64,000 bases of DNA from Eustoma russellianum. Lineage: Eukaryota; Streptophyta; Magnoliopsida; Gentianales; Gentianaceae. Made by a program: the position numbers and the translations under genes. Location: the NCBI GenBank assembly GCA_036186865.1, contig AP025057.1, positions 22,518,348-22,582,347 on the forward strand, written 5' to 3'. This document shows, piece after piece, positions 1 through 12,945 of the stretch (position 1 is its first letter; every line of letters starts with the position of its first letter). Below the pieces are notes generated by a model, which did no database searches, was not told the DNA's origin, and saw nothing but the letters and a program-made list of their open reading frames with translations.

Positions 1-1227
1 CGTCAAGTAACTTGCTCGAACCATTGATGGCAAAGATGCAACCGAGGGGAAGACAGTAAGTTGTTGATGAAACTGTCCGTATTGTGCTAGATAATGCGCA
101 GGTTCATTGGCTTCACGAGGTGTGTGTGTGAGTGTAGCCCTGGTGGATCTGAGTATCTCCCGGAACATTGTGGCAAGACCATGATTGTGCTGCTGTGTTG
201 TTGAAACTACCCCATATGCATCCACTTCAACATCAATTGAGTCCCATTGTGTTGCAAAATATAGGAAGCTAAAATAAGCTGCTTGTAGTTCCGCTACTGC
301 AGGTGTAGATAGGGGTAAGTGAAAAGAAATCGCCATAACAAATGTGCCCGAGCTGTCTCTCAATATTGCTCCTGCTGCCGCAGAGAATCTACCATGTGCT
401 GCATCCGTATTTAATTTCATTCTGCCCGGAGGAGGATGGCTCCATCTGACTATGATGTAACGAGAAGGGCGAAGCTTTGGTGACAAACCAAGAGTAATTA
501 AAGATTGATCTGCTATTGCATATTTCTTTCCACTTTGCGCTGATGCCCAGTCATATAAAGCTCTTATGATACGTTCACCCAGTGCTGCTTGTCTCCATGT
601 TCCATCTCCAAAGATAATAGATGTGTATGCTTTCCATATCTCCCATACAATGATAGATGGAGCCACAATGCGGAACAAGCCCTTTAGTGTCTTACCTTTT
701 GTTGAAATCCACCAATGCAATAAATGTTGTTGGATACTTGAAGCAATGTTTGTAGGACCATCCAAGTGATTCGCATACATTTTCCATAGCTCAACAATTT
801 CCGGACAATGCAAGAATATATGATGGAGAGTTATGTGCGATTTAAGACAGAAAGGGCATTGCGAAGGGTGGATATCGAGAAACTTCTGTAAATTTTCTGG
901 GACAGGAAGTGCACCTTTATACAGTCGCCAGAGAAATAGGCGGACCTGAGGAGGAATGCTTTTATGCCAGATAAAGCTATATGACATTCGATGGTTTCTT
1001 GTAAGTCTAACCTGTTCATACGCAGCACGAATGGTACGACGATCATGATCAAGATGTTCAATGCAGAATGTGTGTATACGACAAAGACGCTTCCATACCG
1101 GGGAGTCTGTGATATGTATATCATAGTTATTACGATGAGCATACCGCGCTTGAAGAAAGTTGCTCCATAGGGAGTTGTTGGCTTGATAACGCCACCATAT
1201 CCTGCAAGAGTATGCTTTTTGCAAATC
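1..1227 (-). mobile_element. Element A: 5'-truncated LINE, lineage III, runs off the left edge
   Basis: A LINE copy read right to left. It keeps the zf-RVT and RNase H part of ORF2, and its 3' UTR lies outside the window. Its truncated 5' end abuts the 5' end of element B head to head near 1228, with no spacer. It resembles element E more than any other copy. Confidence 0.85.
1..1227 (-). pseudogene. ORF2 C-terminal part of element A (zf-RVT + RNase H), open frame
   Basis: The minus strand reads open for about 409 codons from 1227 to the window edge, with no stop. It starts at the conserved 'QKAYSCRIWWRY' block downstream of the RT. A Cys/His region follows (CPFC, then HHIFLHC, around 880-800), and then an RNase H domain with the first catalytic Asp in 'LNTDAA' (about 400), Glu in 'VAELQA' and Asp in 'VEVDAY'. 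The tail 'EANEPAHYLAQYG' has His where the fourth RNase H Asp is expected. Without the endonuclease and RT it cannot act alone. The undamaged frame suggests a recent insertion. Confidence 0.88.
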
Positions 1228-2534
1228 AACAAAACCTTTGCTGCCGTCGTCGCCTCGCAACAACTAGCATCCACTCTGATCTCGTCCAAGACAATCACCA
1301 AATACAAAGGCCTTCCCATGATATCTTTTTCATATGATGAGATAGACGCTTTGGCAGCACCATACCGGTTAACACTTGTTGGATCCTTGTGGTTTAGGCG
1401 GCCACCATTAAAGATAATCCGCTATGTTTTTGAAAGAATAGGTTTTAGATCTCATGTCAAGATTACGCTTCTTGATCAGTCTCATGTTCTTTTAAATTTT
1501 GTCCATGAACCAGATTATCTGTGCTGCTTTTCGCGACGATCATGGACAATTGCAGGTTGTAGCATGCGTATTACAAAGTGGGCTGTGGATTTTGATCCAT
1601 CCAAAGATGCGCCAATAGTCCCAATCTGGGTTGTATTCCCAGGTTTGCCTCAACATTATCAACAAAAGGCGACACTTTTTGAAATTGCCCGTATAATAGG
1701 CCATCCGATGGAACTTGATGTCGCTACGGCTGATTCTCTTCGACCATCAGTAGCCAAAATTTGCATTGAATTAGATGTATCTGTGGATCTCCCAAAGAAA
1801 ATAGTTTACAAGGAAAGCAAAAGATTATACAGCAGCAAATTGTATACGAAGATCTCCCAGACTTCTGTGATGATTGTCGTCGATTAGGTCATTCTGCAGG
1901 CTCCTGTGCATAACAGCAGCCGCCGCCGCCAGTTTCGAAGCCTAGCAAACCTAAAACAAGATGGACTCCAAAAAAGAATCCTCCCGCGCATGATCATCCA
2001 TCTGAAACCATTACTTTGCTTACACGTCCTAATTTACTACATGATGTCGAAAATTTACATGCAGACAATGATCAGGATTCTATCCATCCAACAGATCACG
2101 ATCCAGTAACGCAAGTTCCAGAAATTCATATTCAGGAGCAACAAGATATTAATCGTCTGCAGAATGATGCAGAACAAATTATTTTATCAGAAAATCAATC
2201 GGATGATCCTGACGAATGCCAATGCTCAGATTCTGATGTGGGAAATAAAACTCAATTGACATTTGATGCAGATACACGTGCAATGTTCATGCACGAGATG
2301 AACATAGCGTCAGAGATTATTGGAAAGAGGCTTCAAAATCGCACATTGTCACTTGATGATGAAGGACTCTTACGGGCTCTTAACAACCCTACATTGCCGG
2401 ATTTTGATGGTTTCATACCAGTTGCTCCACTAAGAAAAAGATGATCGAAGAAGGAATTGCCCCCTCAACTTCCATCTACAGTGGTAACAAGAAGTGCAAC
2501 GCGTGAAGGGACTTCCATAACGGACACACAATGA
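1228..2534 (+). pseudogene. ORF1 of element B (DUF4283-like, zinc knuckle), broken
   Basis: LINE ORF1 is an RNA-binding partner of the retrotransposition particle. The frame is readable from 'FAAVV' through the DUF4283-like block ('TKYKGLPMISFSYDEIDALAAP', 'ITKWAVDFDPS') to about 1810. An indel there shifts the frame. The zinc knuckle is intact in the next frame at about 1867-1908 (C-DD-C-RRLG-H-SAGS-C). A TAA follows at once, and a second stop (TGA) lies near 2442, where relatives have Arg. The terminal TGA overlaps the ORF2 ATG at 2531-2534. Confidence 0.85.
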
Positions 2535-5500
2535 ATGCCCTAACTTAGAATGTTGGAGGGCTTCGAACCTCGCTTGATAGATTAATTTTGTTGTTACGTA
2601 AACATCCGGTGGAATTGTTAACAATAATTGAGCCAAAGCAGCGGAAGACACATCTTGATCATTATCGTTTGAAATTAGGCTATGATGAAGGAATAACTAC
2701 TTGTGGAGGTAATATCTAGGTTTTTTTTGGAAATATTCCAGTTTTCATTTTCATATGATAGAACATGGCAGTCAAACATCGTTACTGCGTTTCACTCTGC
2801 GTCGTCTACAACAGCCATTCAACTGGTCAGTTGTTTATGGTAAACACATAATGACAGAAAGAAGGCAGTTATGGGATTCCTTATTGGCCATCTTTCATCG
2901 AATAAAAGACCCATGGATAGTTGGAGGGGATTTAACACTTTCTTAACTTTGGACGAACATTCCGGTAGAACAACACCAACACTACGTTCATTAGAGGAGT
3001 TTAATGCCTATATACATGATTGCCAACTACAACAGATTCCATTCGTAGGCTCTCAGTTTACATGGGCAAGGGGTCAAGGACATGGTCGTATTATACGTTG
3101 TTTGGATAGACTGCTGTGTAGTCTATCTTATGCAGAGTTATTTTCAGATATATTGGTCCAACATTTATCAAGGGCGACATCGGATCACTCCCCTTTATTG
3201 TTAACATGCAAACAATTGCAATCGCAGACGGTAGTGCCATTCAGATATTTAAACGCTTGGTCGCAACATGAAGATTTTCTCTCTTACGTAAGCTCTAACT
3301 GGCAGACATATCCAATGGTAGGAGGCATTTGTGGATTGTATCATAAGATGCTACTAAAACTAGATCTCAGAAAATGGAATAAAGGTGTCTTCGGAAATAT
3401 ATTTAGCAATGTACAAGAAGCTGAAAGTAATTGTGCTAGGAGGGAAGCACCATTTGATCAGCAACCTACTCAAGAAAATCGTGAGGTGTACTCTTTAGCG
3501 CAAGCTTAACTTCAGCGCGCCAATAAAGCACAAGTTTCTTTTTTTGGCACAGAAGGCTCGTGTTCGCTAGATGGAAGAGGGAGAAGCGAACACTTCTTAC
3601 TTCCAGGAAATAGTCAAGGATAGATTTCGTTGACAACGTATACGACAATTACTTGATTCTGGAGGATCAAGATTAGAGGATGAAGAGTCTCTAGGCAACA
3701 CCGCAGTGGAATTTTTCCAGCATTTATTCACACACGAAGCTGTAGACGATGTGGAACAATTTCTGCAACCAATACCTTCGATAGTTACATCTGCAGATAA
3801 TGATTAGCTACTGGCAATTCAAGATTTGGCAGAAGTAAAAGCAGCGGTATGGAATCTAAATCAAAATAGTGTAGCAGGCCCAAATGGTTATAATGGACAA
3901 TTTTTCAGAACATGTTGGGATATCATAAAAACTGATGTTTTATGTGCAATTCAAGAATTCTTCATCGGAGTCCCACCTACCCAGGTTATGTCCTCCTCAC
4001 CCATCACATTGATCCCAACGAAAACAAATCCAGTTACATACGCAGATTATAAACCTATTTGCCTATCAAATTTTATTATTAGTAAGGTGGTCACGAGGGT
4101 GATTGCATCTCGTTTGTCTTCATTACGTCCAAGATTAATCTCAAAGGAACAAATTGGTTTTTTAAAGGGTCATGACATAAGTGAGCATGTGCTAATGGCA
4201 AATGAAATGATACATCAGATTGATCGGAAGACACGAGGTGAAAATGTCATGATCAAACTGGACATGGCCAAAGCCTTTGACCGTGCTAATTGGATATATC
4301 TTCAGACAATTCTTCGCCGTTTTGGATTTCATGGTCGGTTTATAAGAATTCTGATGAATAACATGAGTTCTTCTAAGTTATCATTGATGGTGAATGGCGC
4401 ATCCTATGGCTTCTTCTCACCTACAAGAGGAGTGAAGCAAGGTGACCCTTTATCACCTTTGCTATTTATTCTGAGCTCTGAAGGATTTAGTAGAGGTCTC
4501 AATCATCTATTCCAGAATGGCTCGTTACGGGGTTTCGCATCTTGAAGAGTACGTGCAGTTTTTCACTTGGCTTATGCAGACGACTTGTTGATTTTTCTTA
4601 ATGGTTCACCGCATAATTTGAAAACATTTCAAGAATTTTTGACACATATCAAAAAGCATTGGGTCAATTAGTAAATTACAATAAAATCCAGTTTGTCACC
4701 AGTTCTTATGTCTCTCCTCATGCATTATCCATGATAGGAGGTATCCTTGGTATGCAATCCTCTGCTCTACCTGTCAAATATCTAGGCTCTTATCTGTAAA
4801 GAGGAATCAATCGTGCCGCATATTGTACTTCTCTCCTACAACATTTTGACACAAAGTTAACAGGTTGGGCTCGACATCTACTTACCCCAGGAGGCAGATT
4901 GACATTAATAAAATCGGTATTAGCATCTCTTCCTCTACACATAATGGCTGCAGCGAGATTACCCAAAAGTGTATTGACTGCAATTAGCAAGAAAATGGCT
5001 CGTTTTCTATGGGGATCACGATATCATTGGAGGTCCTGGCATTTTATTTGTCAACCAGAAATAGAGGGTGGATTAGGGATCCGGAATATCATTTTACTGC
5101 AACAAGCCTATGATTGCAAATTATGGTGGACTTACCATACCAAGAACAATGTTTGGTCTAATTATATGAGAAGCCGTTATGGAGTTAGATCTAAATACAG
5201 CCCAAGATTATATGACTCACCAAGTTGGAAACAGATTTGTTCAATACACACAATTTGTTCAAACCTTGCGAGCGGAGATGTGGATCTCATCTGGCTTTCA
5301 TCATCATCAGGAAATTTTACAATAAGACAAGCATATGAAGACATCCGCGTTTCTCGAGTGACATTGCTATCTCATAAGTATATATGGTGGAAAAGAATGC
5401 CACTGTCTACCAGTATACTATTCTGGCCGATGTATCATCGAGCACTTCTAGTGGAAGACAATCTTACACGGTTTCTACACATCTGACCAACAATCTGTCC

Positions 5501-6389
5501 TTTCTGTAAGATGGCATCTGCGACTACTGATCACATATTCCTTCGATGTTGCATTGTCCAATATGTATGGCTCAGATTCACATTGATATTGGACGGACCT
5601 ATGAGATTTGAGGGTAGTATTCGAATGCACCTGCCAAAATGGTGGCTATCCTCGACGACAACTTCAATTGTTGGTCACTTTCGAGTTGTTGCCCCTATAA
5701 TGATCTGTTGGGCAATATGGAAGGTTTATACCAATAATGTATTTGGCGAGGCGGATATACATCCCTCCAACATTTATGCTATGGCGCGCCGTCTATATTA
5801 TGATTAGTCACACACACTATCAAAAACAAAGTTGGCTGAAAACAATCCTTATCTCATCTCAAATGGTTTAACTCCTTACATGCGCACCAAACGGGTAAGC
5901 ATTCTGAAATAGGAATTCCCACCATCAGGTAAGCTAAATCTCAATTTGGATGCCTCTGCTGGACGATCTAATGCTACAACAGGGACTATACTCTGCAACA
6001 GTGAAGGTACCATGGTTGATGCGATCTTGTTTTCTCTGCCTCGTCTGCCTCCTCTACGAGCGGAAATACAAGCGATCCTATTCAGTTTAATATACTTTTG
6101 ACAGAATTAAAGCGGCATACTGATTGAAACTGACTGTCAAAAAATAGCATGCACATCAGATTCATCTCTCTCGTCACTTACTGAATTTAGAAGTCTGCAG
6201 CAATTTCTACAACTTACGGGAAGCCACATTAGATATATACTAAGAGAAGTGAACATGGTAGCCCATCATTTAGCGCATCATGCACGATTATTTCCGTTGA
6301 CGACATTCTATTTATCTAAGGAATCGCTATCCACTACGGCCTGTGGATATTATAACACAGACTCTACAACATATGTCTTGCGACGGTAA
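2531..6389 (+). pseudogene. ORF2 of element B (endonuclease, RT, RNase H), many stops
   Basis: The polyprotein starts M-N-A-L-T, but Trp6 is already TAG. Further TAG stops replace Trp at about 2717 and 3570. The endonuclease blocks 'GGD..TF' (about 2924) and 'TSDHSPLL' (about 3180) can be read across frames. The RT palm is open from 3826 to 4545, with 'SNFIISKVV', 'KLDMAKAFDRANW' and 'GVKQGDPLSP'. After one stop the catalytic 'YADD' follows at about 4575. The zf-RVT and RNase H parts are further broken. Many stops are G-to-A or C-to-T changes at Trp, Gln and Arg codons. Inactive. Confidence 0.9.
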
Positions 6390-7083
6390 TCAACAACTAT
6401 ATTGCTTGTTCCATCAAGTTGTTGCCTGTATCACATTGATGCAGGCAACTTCGGATGGTTTTCTCCTTTTGCAGATTCGTTGTATTACATCGCATTCCTT
6501 ACAATAGTTATACTGATCTCTAATACTGTTCTGATTGTCTGCTGAGGCTTGCCATATGGATACTTGTCATCAGAATCAAAGCCATGGCGGAAGGCGTTTC
6601 TAATTTGCTGTTACCTTGGTTCATGATAGACCAAGGTAACGTGGGTAAGTGGCTACTCTTCTTAAACTATTTCTACATCAATTTTGCTATATACTTATCT
6701 CGCATTCACTGGTACACATTTTGCGAGCACAATAATTCTGGGACAATCAACAACACGGACATAGCGGGACAACATGATAGAGTATCAGAAATTCAATGGA
6801 AATTCCAACATCATCATCACGGATTCACTTTCGACTCATGGGACAACAATGCAGGATCTCTTAAGGCCATATTTGATTTTGGTTATCACACTCTAGTTAT
6901 TTCAATTCAATCATTACTATTATCCTTTGTATTTCATTTTCTTTACATTTTTCGGATGTTAGTTTATTTAGTTTGGGAGAGTCTCCCTCCGTAGGTAGGA
7001 TTTTGTATGTAACCACGGTATTCCTCCGCCATAAGTGAGGGCAATATTAATAAAATCTCCGGACGGTACCGTCCGTTCTTCCA
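6390..7083 (+). other. 3' UTR of element B, IIb type
   Basis: Non-coding. It opens with a hairpin (TTGCCTGTA / ATGCAGGCAA around 6418-6450), a degenerate member of the hairpin family seen in all the elements. Near the end it holds GGGAG-AGT-CTCCC (6975-6987), the conserved 'TATTCCTCCGCCATAAG' block and the palindrome at 7060-7075, and it ends at the (TA)n tract. The 85-base module of the other lineages is absent. Confidence 0.75.
7060..7075. repeat. 16-bp perfect palindrome at the IIb 3' terminus
   Basis: CGGACGGTACCGTCCG is its own reverse complement and lies 8 bases before the (TA)n. Degenerate versions end elements O (51674-51690) and P (57640-57656), so it belongs to the element and is not part of the target. 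Confidence 0.8.
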
Positions 7084-7102
7084 CTATATATATATATATA
7101 TA
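7084..7102. repeat. (TA)n tract between the 3' ends of B and C
   Basis: About 19 bases of TA. Two LINE 3' ends of opposite orientation meet here. Confidence 0.95.
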
Positions 7103-7223
7103 AAATTTTTTATTAAGATGGAGCCTCACTTTTGGCGGAGGAAAACCTTATTACATCAAAATGTCTATAGTGGAACATGACTGAATGAAAACTGCCTGTG
7201 GTTACCAGCTTCCAAATATATAT

Positions 7224-7306
7224 GATATGCCGCATTAAAACCTTACCAAGTAAAACCACCCTTGTGGATAAAACCTTGGCGAAGGAAAAAGCGTACATAT
7301 TTATAT
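7224..7306 (-). repeat. Conserved LINE 3' module, copy 1 (element C)
   Basis: Outer stem GCCAAG / CTTGGT (one G-U pair) around the inner CCAC-AAGG-GTGG. The same module occurs 12 times in this window. Confidence 0.9.
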
Positions 7307-7718
7307 AAACAGAAAGATGGTATGCAGTATAGTACATAGTGAAAAAAGTAACTAATGTAAGCCGACAAAGATAGAAGCCGTGTGACGTGAAGTCTCAAAA
7401 AATATCGCCTTGACAGGTGCTGCCATATCCTTCGATGCTGCTGTACCTCACAGGATACAGGTAGAAAGAAAATATGTATGCCAATCCATATGTAAGACAG
7501 AATTATCGAAAGGTATCTGCACTTGTAGGAGCCATGCATTGCCAAGATTTAAAGCATGTCGTCTGGTGAACACCCTCCGAAGATTGCAAATGGATTTCAC
7601 GGTGAAGATGTTAATGTGTTGGAGACTCATATCCGCCCAAGTACATGTGAAGAAGAATGAGCAAGCAAACCAGTAGTCTAGCCAAGACAAAAGAAAGAGA
7701 ACCAAAGAAATGCAAAGC

Positions 7719-7757
7719 GTACCGAGGCTACCTGCATCCCGCAGGATACAGGCAGAG
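7719..7757 (-). repeat. 3' UTR hairpin + GGTA tag (element C)
   Basis: CTGCCTGTATCC / GGGATGCAGGTAG, followed by CCTCGGTACG. One member of the hairpin family found in every element type. Confidence 0.7.
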
Positions 7758-7798
7758 TAGAAAAATGTATGCCAATCCATATGGAAGACCGAAATTGC

Positions 7799-10700
7799 TT
7801 AAGTTAGGGGCACTTGCACTGATGAGAGATCCAAAGCAATAGAGGCATGAACTAGCGATGGAAGATTGTGGCAATTGTAATGTTGCATCTGAAATAGCAT
7901 TGCATGCTGGGAAAGATTGCGAGCCGCCATGTTTGCTTCTATGTAAACATGTCTTAACTCTAGACGATGGTGATAAAGTAGGGTCTGTAGAAGTTCGAAA
8001 TGAAAATTTCCAGAAACCCGCTAGGGTTGCTTGTGGCGTTGCAGTATTTGTTAACAATCAGTCTCTAAAATGATAGAGTGATGCAGTGGAAGGAAGTATA
8101 GCAGCCTAAACAACGCTGCCTATATCTCTGCAAGAAGAGGTGGACTCGTAGGCAAGCGGAAGGAGACTGCTCCTACATAGATACCCAAAGAATCTCGTAA
8201 AATAGCCCCCCCTGAAGCATGATGTCGACCAACAGCTACATTCACATTCAATTTCAACCGGCCTGAAGGAGGTGTTCGCCATCGAACGACTTGAAGACGT
8301 GGGGAGCGAAGGGGTGGGATCCATGAAAGATGTAATGGTGGTCCTGTTGCAAGCTTCGATCCATGTATTGTTTTAAACCACACTTCAATGTCATAGTGAA
8401 TAAAGGCCCGAAAGGCGGAAAGGACAAAAGAATGTGACTCCTTATATATCAGAGAAGCATAGGCGCGCCAGATGTTAGATATGACAATACCTGTGACTAC
8501 AATTTTTAAGACCCCAAAGAGTGTTGAAGATGAGGATCGATACCACCACGACAGCAGATATTGTCGAAGATGCAATGATATGGGCGCTAACCCGTGTAGC
8601 TCAGAAGCAAAAAGAATCCCATACAGAACGAATGGTAGTGCAGTATAAAAAGATATGATCAACAGTGGCAGAGGCTTGCCTGCGAAAAGGACACTGTGTT
8701 GGACGAGCAACTGAGTACTTGCCAATGTAATCCTGAAAAGGCATAGCGGAATGAAAAAGACACCATAATAATATCTTTGTGACTGGCGAGTGATGCTTGA
8801 ACCAAATAAATTGAGCAAATATTATCGTTGGGCTCGGCGTCCGGCATATGTCATAAGTAGAGCGTAAGGAGAACTCTCCCAATGTAGACAGCGTCCAAGT
8901 GAGCAAAGATCCGTCACCTGTAGAATGAGCTGAACATGTAGGATGAATTCGACATATAAGCCTCCATACTGGGGAATCCTGTAAACGTGGCATATAGTCT
9001 CCCCTGCACCCGTATTTAAGATGCATATATTGACTCCAAAGCGTGTCGTGCTTCTGATATGTCCACCATATCCTACAATGATATGCTTGTTGTAACTTGC
9101 TAAGATCTCGAAGGCCTAAACCTCCTTCCTCCAAAGGTGTCATAATAGTAGACCAGGAAACCCAATGATGTTGATGTCCCCAGTAGAAGACTGCCATTTT
9201 CCTTTTGATGGTTTTGATGATAGATTTAGGGAAACTCCCTGCTGCAAGAACATGTAATGGCAAAGCCGAGATCACAGAACAAAGTAATACTAAACGTCCT
9301 GCGGAAGAAAGGAACCGAGAGTGCCATCCATGCAATCGGGCATCAATATGTTGAAGCAGAGAAGTGCAATATCGAGAGCAATTGATACCCTTATGTAAGT
9401 AGGAGCCTAGGTAGCAAAATGGTAATGCAGAGCTACGCATGCCCAACACGGTCTCAAAAGCATGACGTCGGTGTGTAGTTATGCGGGCAGATGGAATAAA
9501 GCTGCTCTTGTGAAAATTTACCTTCTGACCAGATGCAGCTTCATAGGATGCTAAGAATGTATGAAATCTGCTTAAATTACGCTGTGTTCCTCTCAAGAAG
9601 ACAAGAAGGTCATCTGCATATGCCAAGTGAGTAATAGTAAAAGAGACCCTGCCAACCCTAAAAGGTTGTAGTGCGCCAGAGGCAACCATGAATTTTAAGC
9701 CTCTGCTGAAACCCTCAGACGATAAAATAAAAAGTAGAGGAGATAGGGGATCACCTTGCTTGACGCCCCATAGGGCCAAAAGGGCATAGACGGCTGGCCA
9801 TTTATCAATACGGATAAGGTAGTGGCACCTAAATGGTTTAGAATAAGCCGAATGAAGAAATTAGAGAAACCAAATTTCTGCAGCAGCAATTCCAGATATT
9901 CCCAGCTAACTCTATCGAAAGCCTTCATCATGTCTAGCTTTAAACATAACTGAGAGCCTCCCCTGTTAAGCATATGAATCATCTCGCGTGCCATTAAGAC
10001 TTGTGTCGAAATATCATGACCATGCAAAAATCCTGTCTGTTCTGGAGATATCAACTTGGATAGCAAGCTACTTAAGCGTGAGGCAATGATTCGAGTACAA
10101 AATTTACTCAGGAAATTTGTAAGACAAATGGGTCGAAAGTCACCAAATGTTTGAGGAGATGATGTATTTGGAATCAACGTGATAAGTGCACTAGCCATCG
10201 CCAATGGCTGAGGAATTCCAAGAAAAAATTCCTGTACTGCTTTAACAACATCTAAATGAATAAAGTGCCAACAAGAACGATAAAACGCATCATGAAATCC
10301 ATCTGGCCCTGCTGCACTATGTGGGTCTAAATGCCACACTGCATCCTTGACCTCTATCTCCGTAGGCAACTGTGTAAGCATGGTATTGTCTTCATCCGTG
10401 ATCAGAGTAGGTATGTTTGATAAAATAGCAGTGTGATTATGCGTTGCCTCCTTAGCAAACAAAGAAGTGTAGAAAGAGACTGCTTTGGACATGATATCTG
10501 TAGAGGTCGTACACAATTCCCCATTGGACGTTCGGATTTGTTGAATCCGTAACTGAGATCATCTGCCTTTTACTATAGAGTGAAAATAACGTGTATTGGC
10601 ATCCCCTTCTTTAAGCCATTTTACTCGTGCCTTTTGTTTCCAAAAATGTAGTTCATACTTGGAAGCGCGTATATAATCAGCCTTAGCCCGATGATATGTC

Positions 10701-11655
10701 TCACGCGTATCTGCATTAGGATCTGCAAGCTAGGACGATTCTGCTGTGTTAAGGTGAGATTCCGCATGCATGAGATTGGTAAAGATATTACCAAAGATTT
10801 CCTTATTCCATCGCCGAATGTCTCGCTTGAATAAAAATAATTTAAAATAGAATCCATACATTCCGCCAGTGGTGGGATACGTTGACCAAACATCCTTTGC
10901 ATAAGAGTGGAAATCCGGATGTAATAACCACGACTCTAGAAACCAGAAAGACCTTGTACCACCAGTCGGACTTTGTCTACATATGAACAATAATGGCGTG
11001 TGGTCCGAAGTTACTCGCGGGAGATGTGTGAGCTGCATGTCTTCAAATACACCTTGGAATGCATAATTTATAAAAAGCCAATCCAATCTACGACAAACAC
11101 GTCCTAATCCCCTCCCATCAATCCAAGTGAATCTAGGGCCATGATACTGTGGAGCCATAAGAGAGCAAGACTCAATACAATTGTTGAAGTCTTGTAACGT
11201 TGCAATATTGGGATGAGAGCGTCCACTATGATCATCAAGTTCTCGAAAGGTGTTGAAATCCCCACCCACCATCCATGGCAAAGAGGACCCCCCTGAAAAA
11301 TCACATAAAGACTGCCAAAGAGAGCGGCGCAATGCTGAAGTATGCTTGGCATATACTATCAACAATACAAACGTTAACTGAAGTGGGCGAAAGAGCAGAG
11401 TAAAATGCACCACTTGATCTTGATCCTGCGTAGCAAGCAGTTGAAAATCTGAGTCAAGCCAGAAAACCATATACGTTCCGAATGAGAAGCATAATTGTGC
11501 GTAAAACCAAGACTCAAAGTAAACCTGGTAATCCGTAAAGCATGAAGTTTTAGTTCAATCAGTGCAAGCAAGTGTAAGCGATGTTCACGTGTCAAATTAT
11601 GCAATCGTGGTATGGAGGCACGCATGCCTCTGACATTCCATATTAATATATTCAT
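7799..11655 (-). pseudogene. ORF2 of element C, frameshifted and stopped
   Basis: Starts M-N-I-L-I-W-N. The endonuclease frame shifts near 11465, and 'GGDFNTF' and 'TSDHTPLL' are readable in the next frame. A TAG lies at 10730 and another stop near 10558. The RT is open through 'GDFRPICLTNFLSKF' and 'KLDMMKAFDRVSW', then shifts by one base near 9770, exactly at 'GVKQGDPLSP'. 'YADD' is intact near 9621. The zf-RVT motif reads CPFRRQ, so the second Cys is missing. Another shift follows near 8640. The RNase H has 'LNVNVA', with Asn replacing the first catalytic Asp, and stops after 'LLAEI' near 8120. Not functional. Confidence 0.9.
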
Positions 11656-12945
11656 TGAAAAAGGTTAGAGTTACTTCCCTGCAAGTCGTGCGAAGCACTG
11701 CGTGTTAAGATATTTGATGGTGGCAAAGGTGGCAGATCCTTCTTAGACCGACGTTTTCAATGTGGCACAACTGGAATAAATTCGGCCTCCTCAACCTGCT
11801 CCTGTAGGCGCGAGATCAAGACATCCTCCTCGGGTGATGGAGGTAGCAATTGCATGCGTCTAACTACGTCCTCTGAGACATTCTACAACTCCTCCATTGG
11901 CTCTTTTAAGTTGGTAGTTCAGTATCGGAGGAATGGCCCATGTCACATTGAATTGGATTATGTGTGGAAGGTTCAGCTGGCGCGTCAAAAAAATCCGACT
12001 GCATTTCGGTGGCATGATCAAAAGGTACGGCTGTAGCAGAAACAGGCTCATTAACAGCCTGTTGATCCATATGTAATTGCGTAGGAGGAAGATCAGACAG
12101 TTGAGCCGTAGGGGGCTGCGCAGGAGGGGAAGTATCTGCATGGGGATCCACTACTGTTTTCTTCTTTATGGGTGTCCATCGCTGAGCCCTTGGACGAGGA
12201 GGGGGAGGTGGCGGCGGAGGTGGTGGCCCAGCGGTAGTAGTTTTTTCAGGGCATAAATCCGCTGCATGTCCTAAACGGCGATACGAGGAGCAAAACAAGG
12301 GAAGATCTTCATAAACCACGGTTTGCAGAATAAATCTGTTCTTAGCCTGCAAATAAATTTTTTGGGGTAGGTCTTGTGATACGTCAACCTCAACGCACAC
12401 TCTTGCAACCGATGGACGAAGGCCATCCGATGTTGCGACATCCAACTTTAAGGGCGTGCCTATGGGTCGGACAATCTCAAACAATGCTTCTCGACGATGT
12501 AGATGAATTGGAAACCCAGGGAATACAATCCAGATCGGCACAATTGGAACATCAGCGGGTGGATCAAAATCTACAGTCCATTTAGTGATTCTCATATGGC
12601 ACCAGAAACATGCCAGGATCGCCGATAGAAGCAGCACAGATAATCTGCCTCGTTTCGAAAATTCAAAAGAATGTGCTTTTGATCGATAATAGTAATGCAC
12701 AAATCATGATGAAAACCAATCTTTTCGAAAACTTCACGTATAACTTTCAAAGGTGGGCGACCATACCAGAATGTACCCACTAGTGAGTATCTGAACGGAG
12801 CAGCTAAGGCATCAATCTCCAAATCTGTGAAGGATATCAGCGGAATGCCCTTATAGCGAGATGCCGTTTTCGGTGAAATTGAGATAGAAACGGCAGATGA
12901 AGAACCGAAGACAATGTCAGTAAAAGAGGGTGGAGCGGCAGCCAT
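11652..12945 (-). pseudogene. ORF1 of element C
   Basis: The ATG at 12945 gives M-A-A-A-P-P-S-F, matching the starts of the lineage I copies D and N. The DUF4283-like region is readable, with a frameshift near 12600 and a knuckle reading FCSSYRRLGHAADLC: the second Cys has become Tyr, so zinc binding is probably lost. A run of ten prolines lies near 12205-12235, followed by 'RWTPIKKK'. Stops occur at 11906, then again before the end. The terminal TGA overlaps the ORF2 start (ATGA at 11652-11655). Confidence 0.87.

Larger units (their letters stand above)
1228..7083 (+). mobile_element. Element B: nearly full-length, decayed LINE, lineage IIb
   Basis: Order: ORF1, ORF2, 3' UTR, then a (TA)n tract. 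ORF1 lacks its first roughly 20 codons compared with elements F and K, so the 5' end is slightly truncated where it meets element A. The 3' end carries the IIb terminus (a hairpin GGGAG-AGT-CTCCC, then the 16-bp palindrome at 7060-7075) instead of the module found in most other copies. Confidence 0.87.
7103..7798 (-). other. 3' UTR of element C
   Basis: Contains a hairpin followed by GGTACG (7719-7757), a second degenerate hairpin near 7432-7465, the shared module (7224-7306) and the terminal 'CCTCCGCCAAAAGTGAGG' hairpin near 7121-7140. Confidence 0.8.

Noticed and set aside
7657..8073. Small plus-strand frames in the 3' end of C
   Set aside because: They are antisense to the end of ORF2 and the 3' UTR of C and have no recognisable content.
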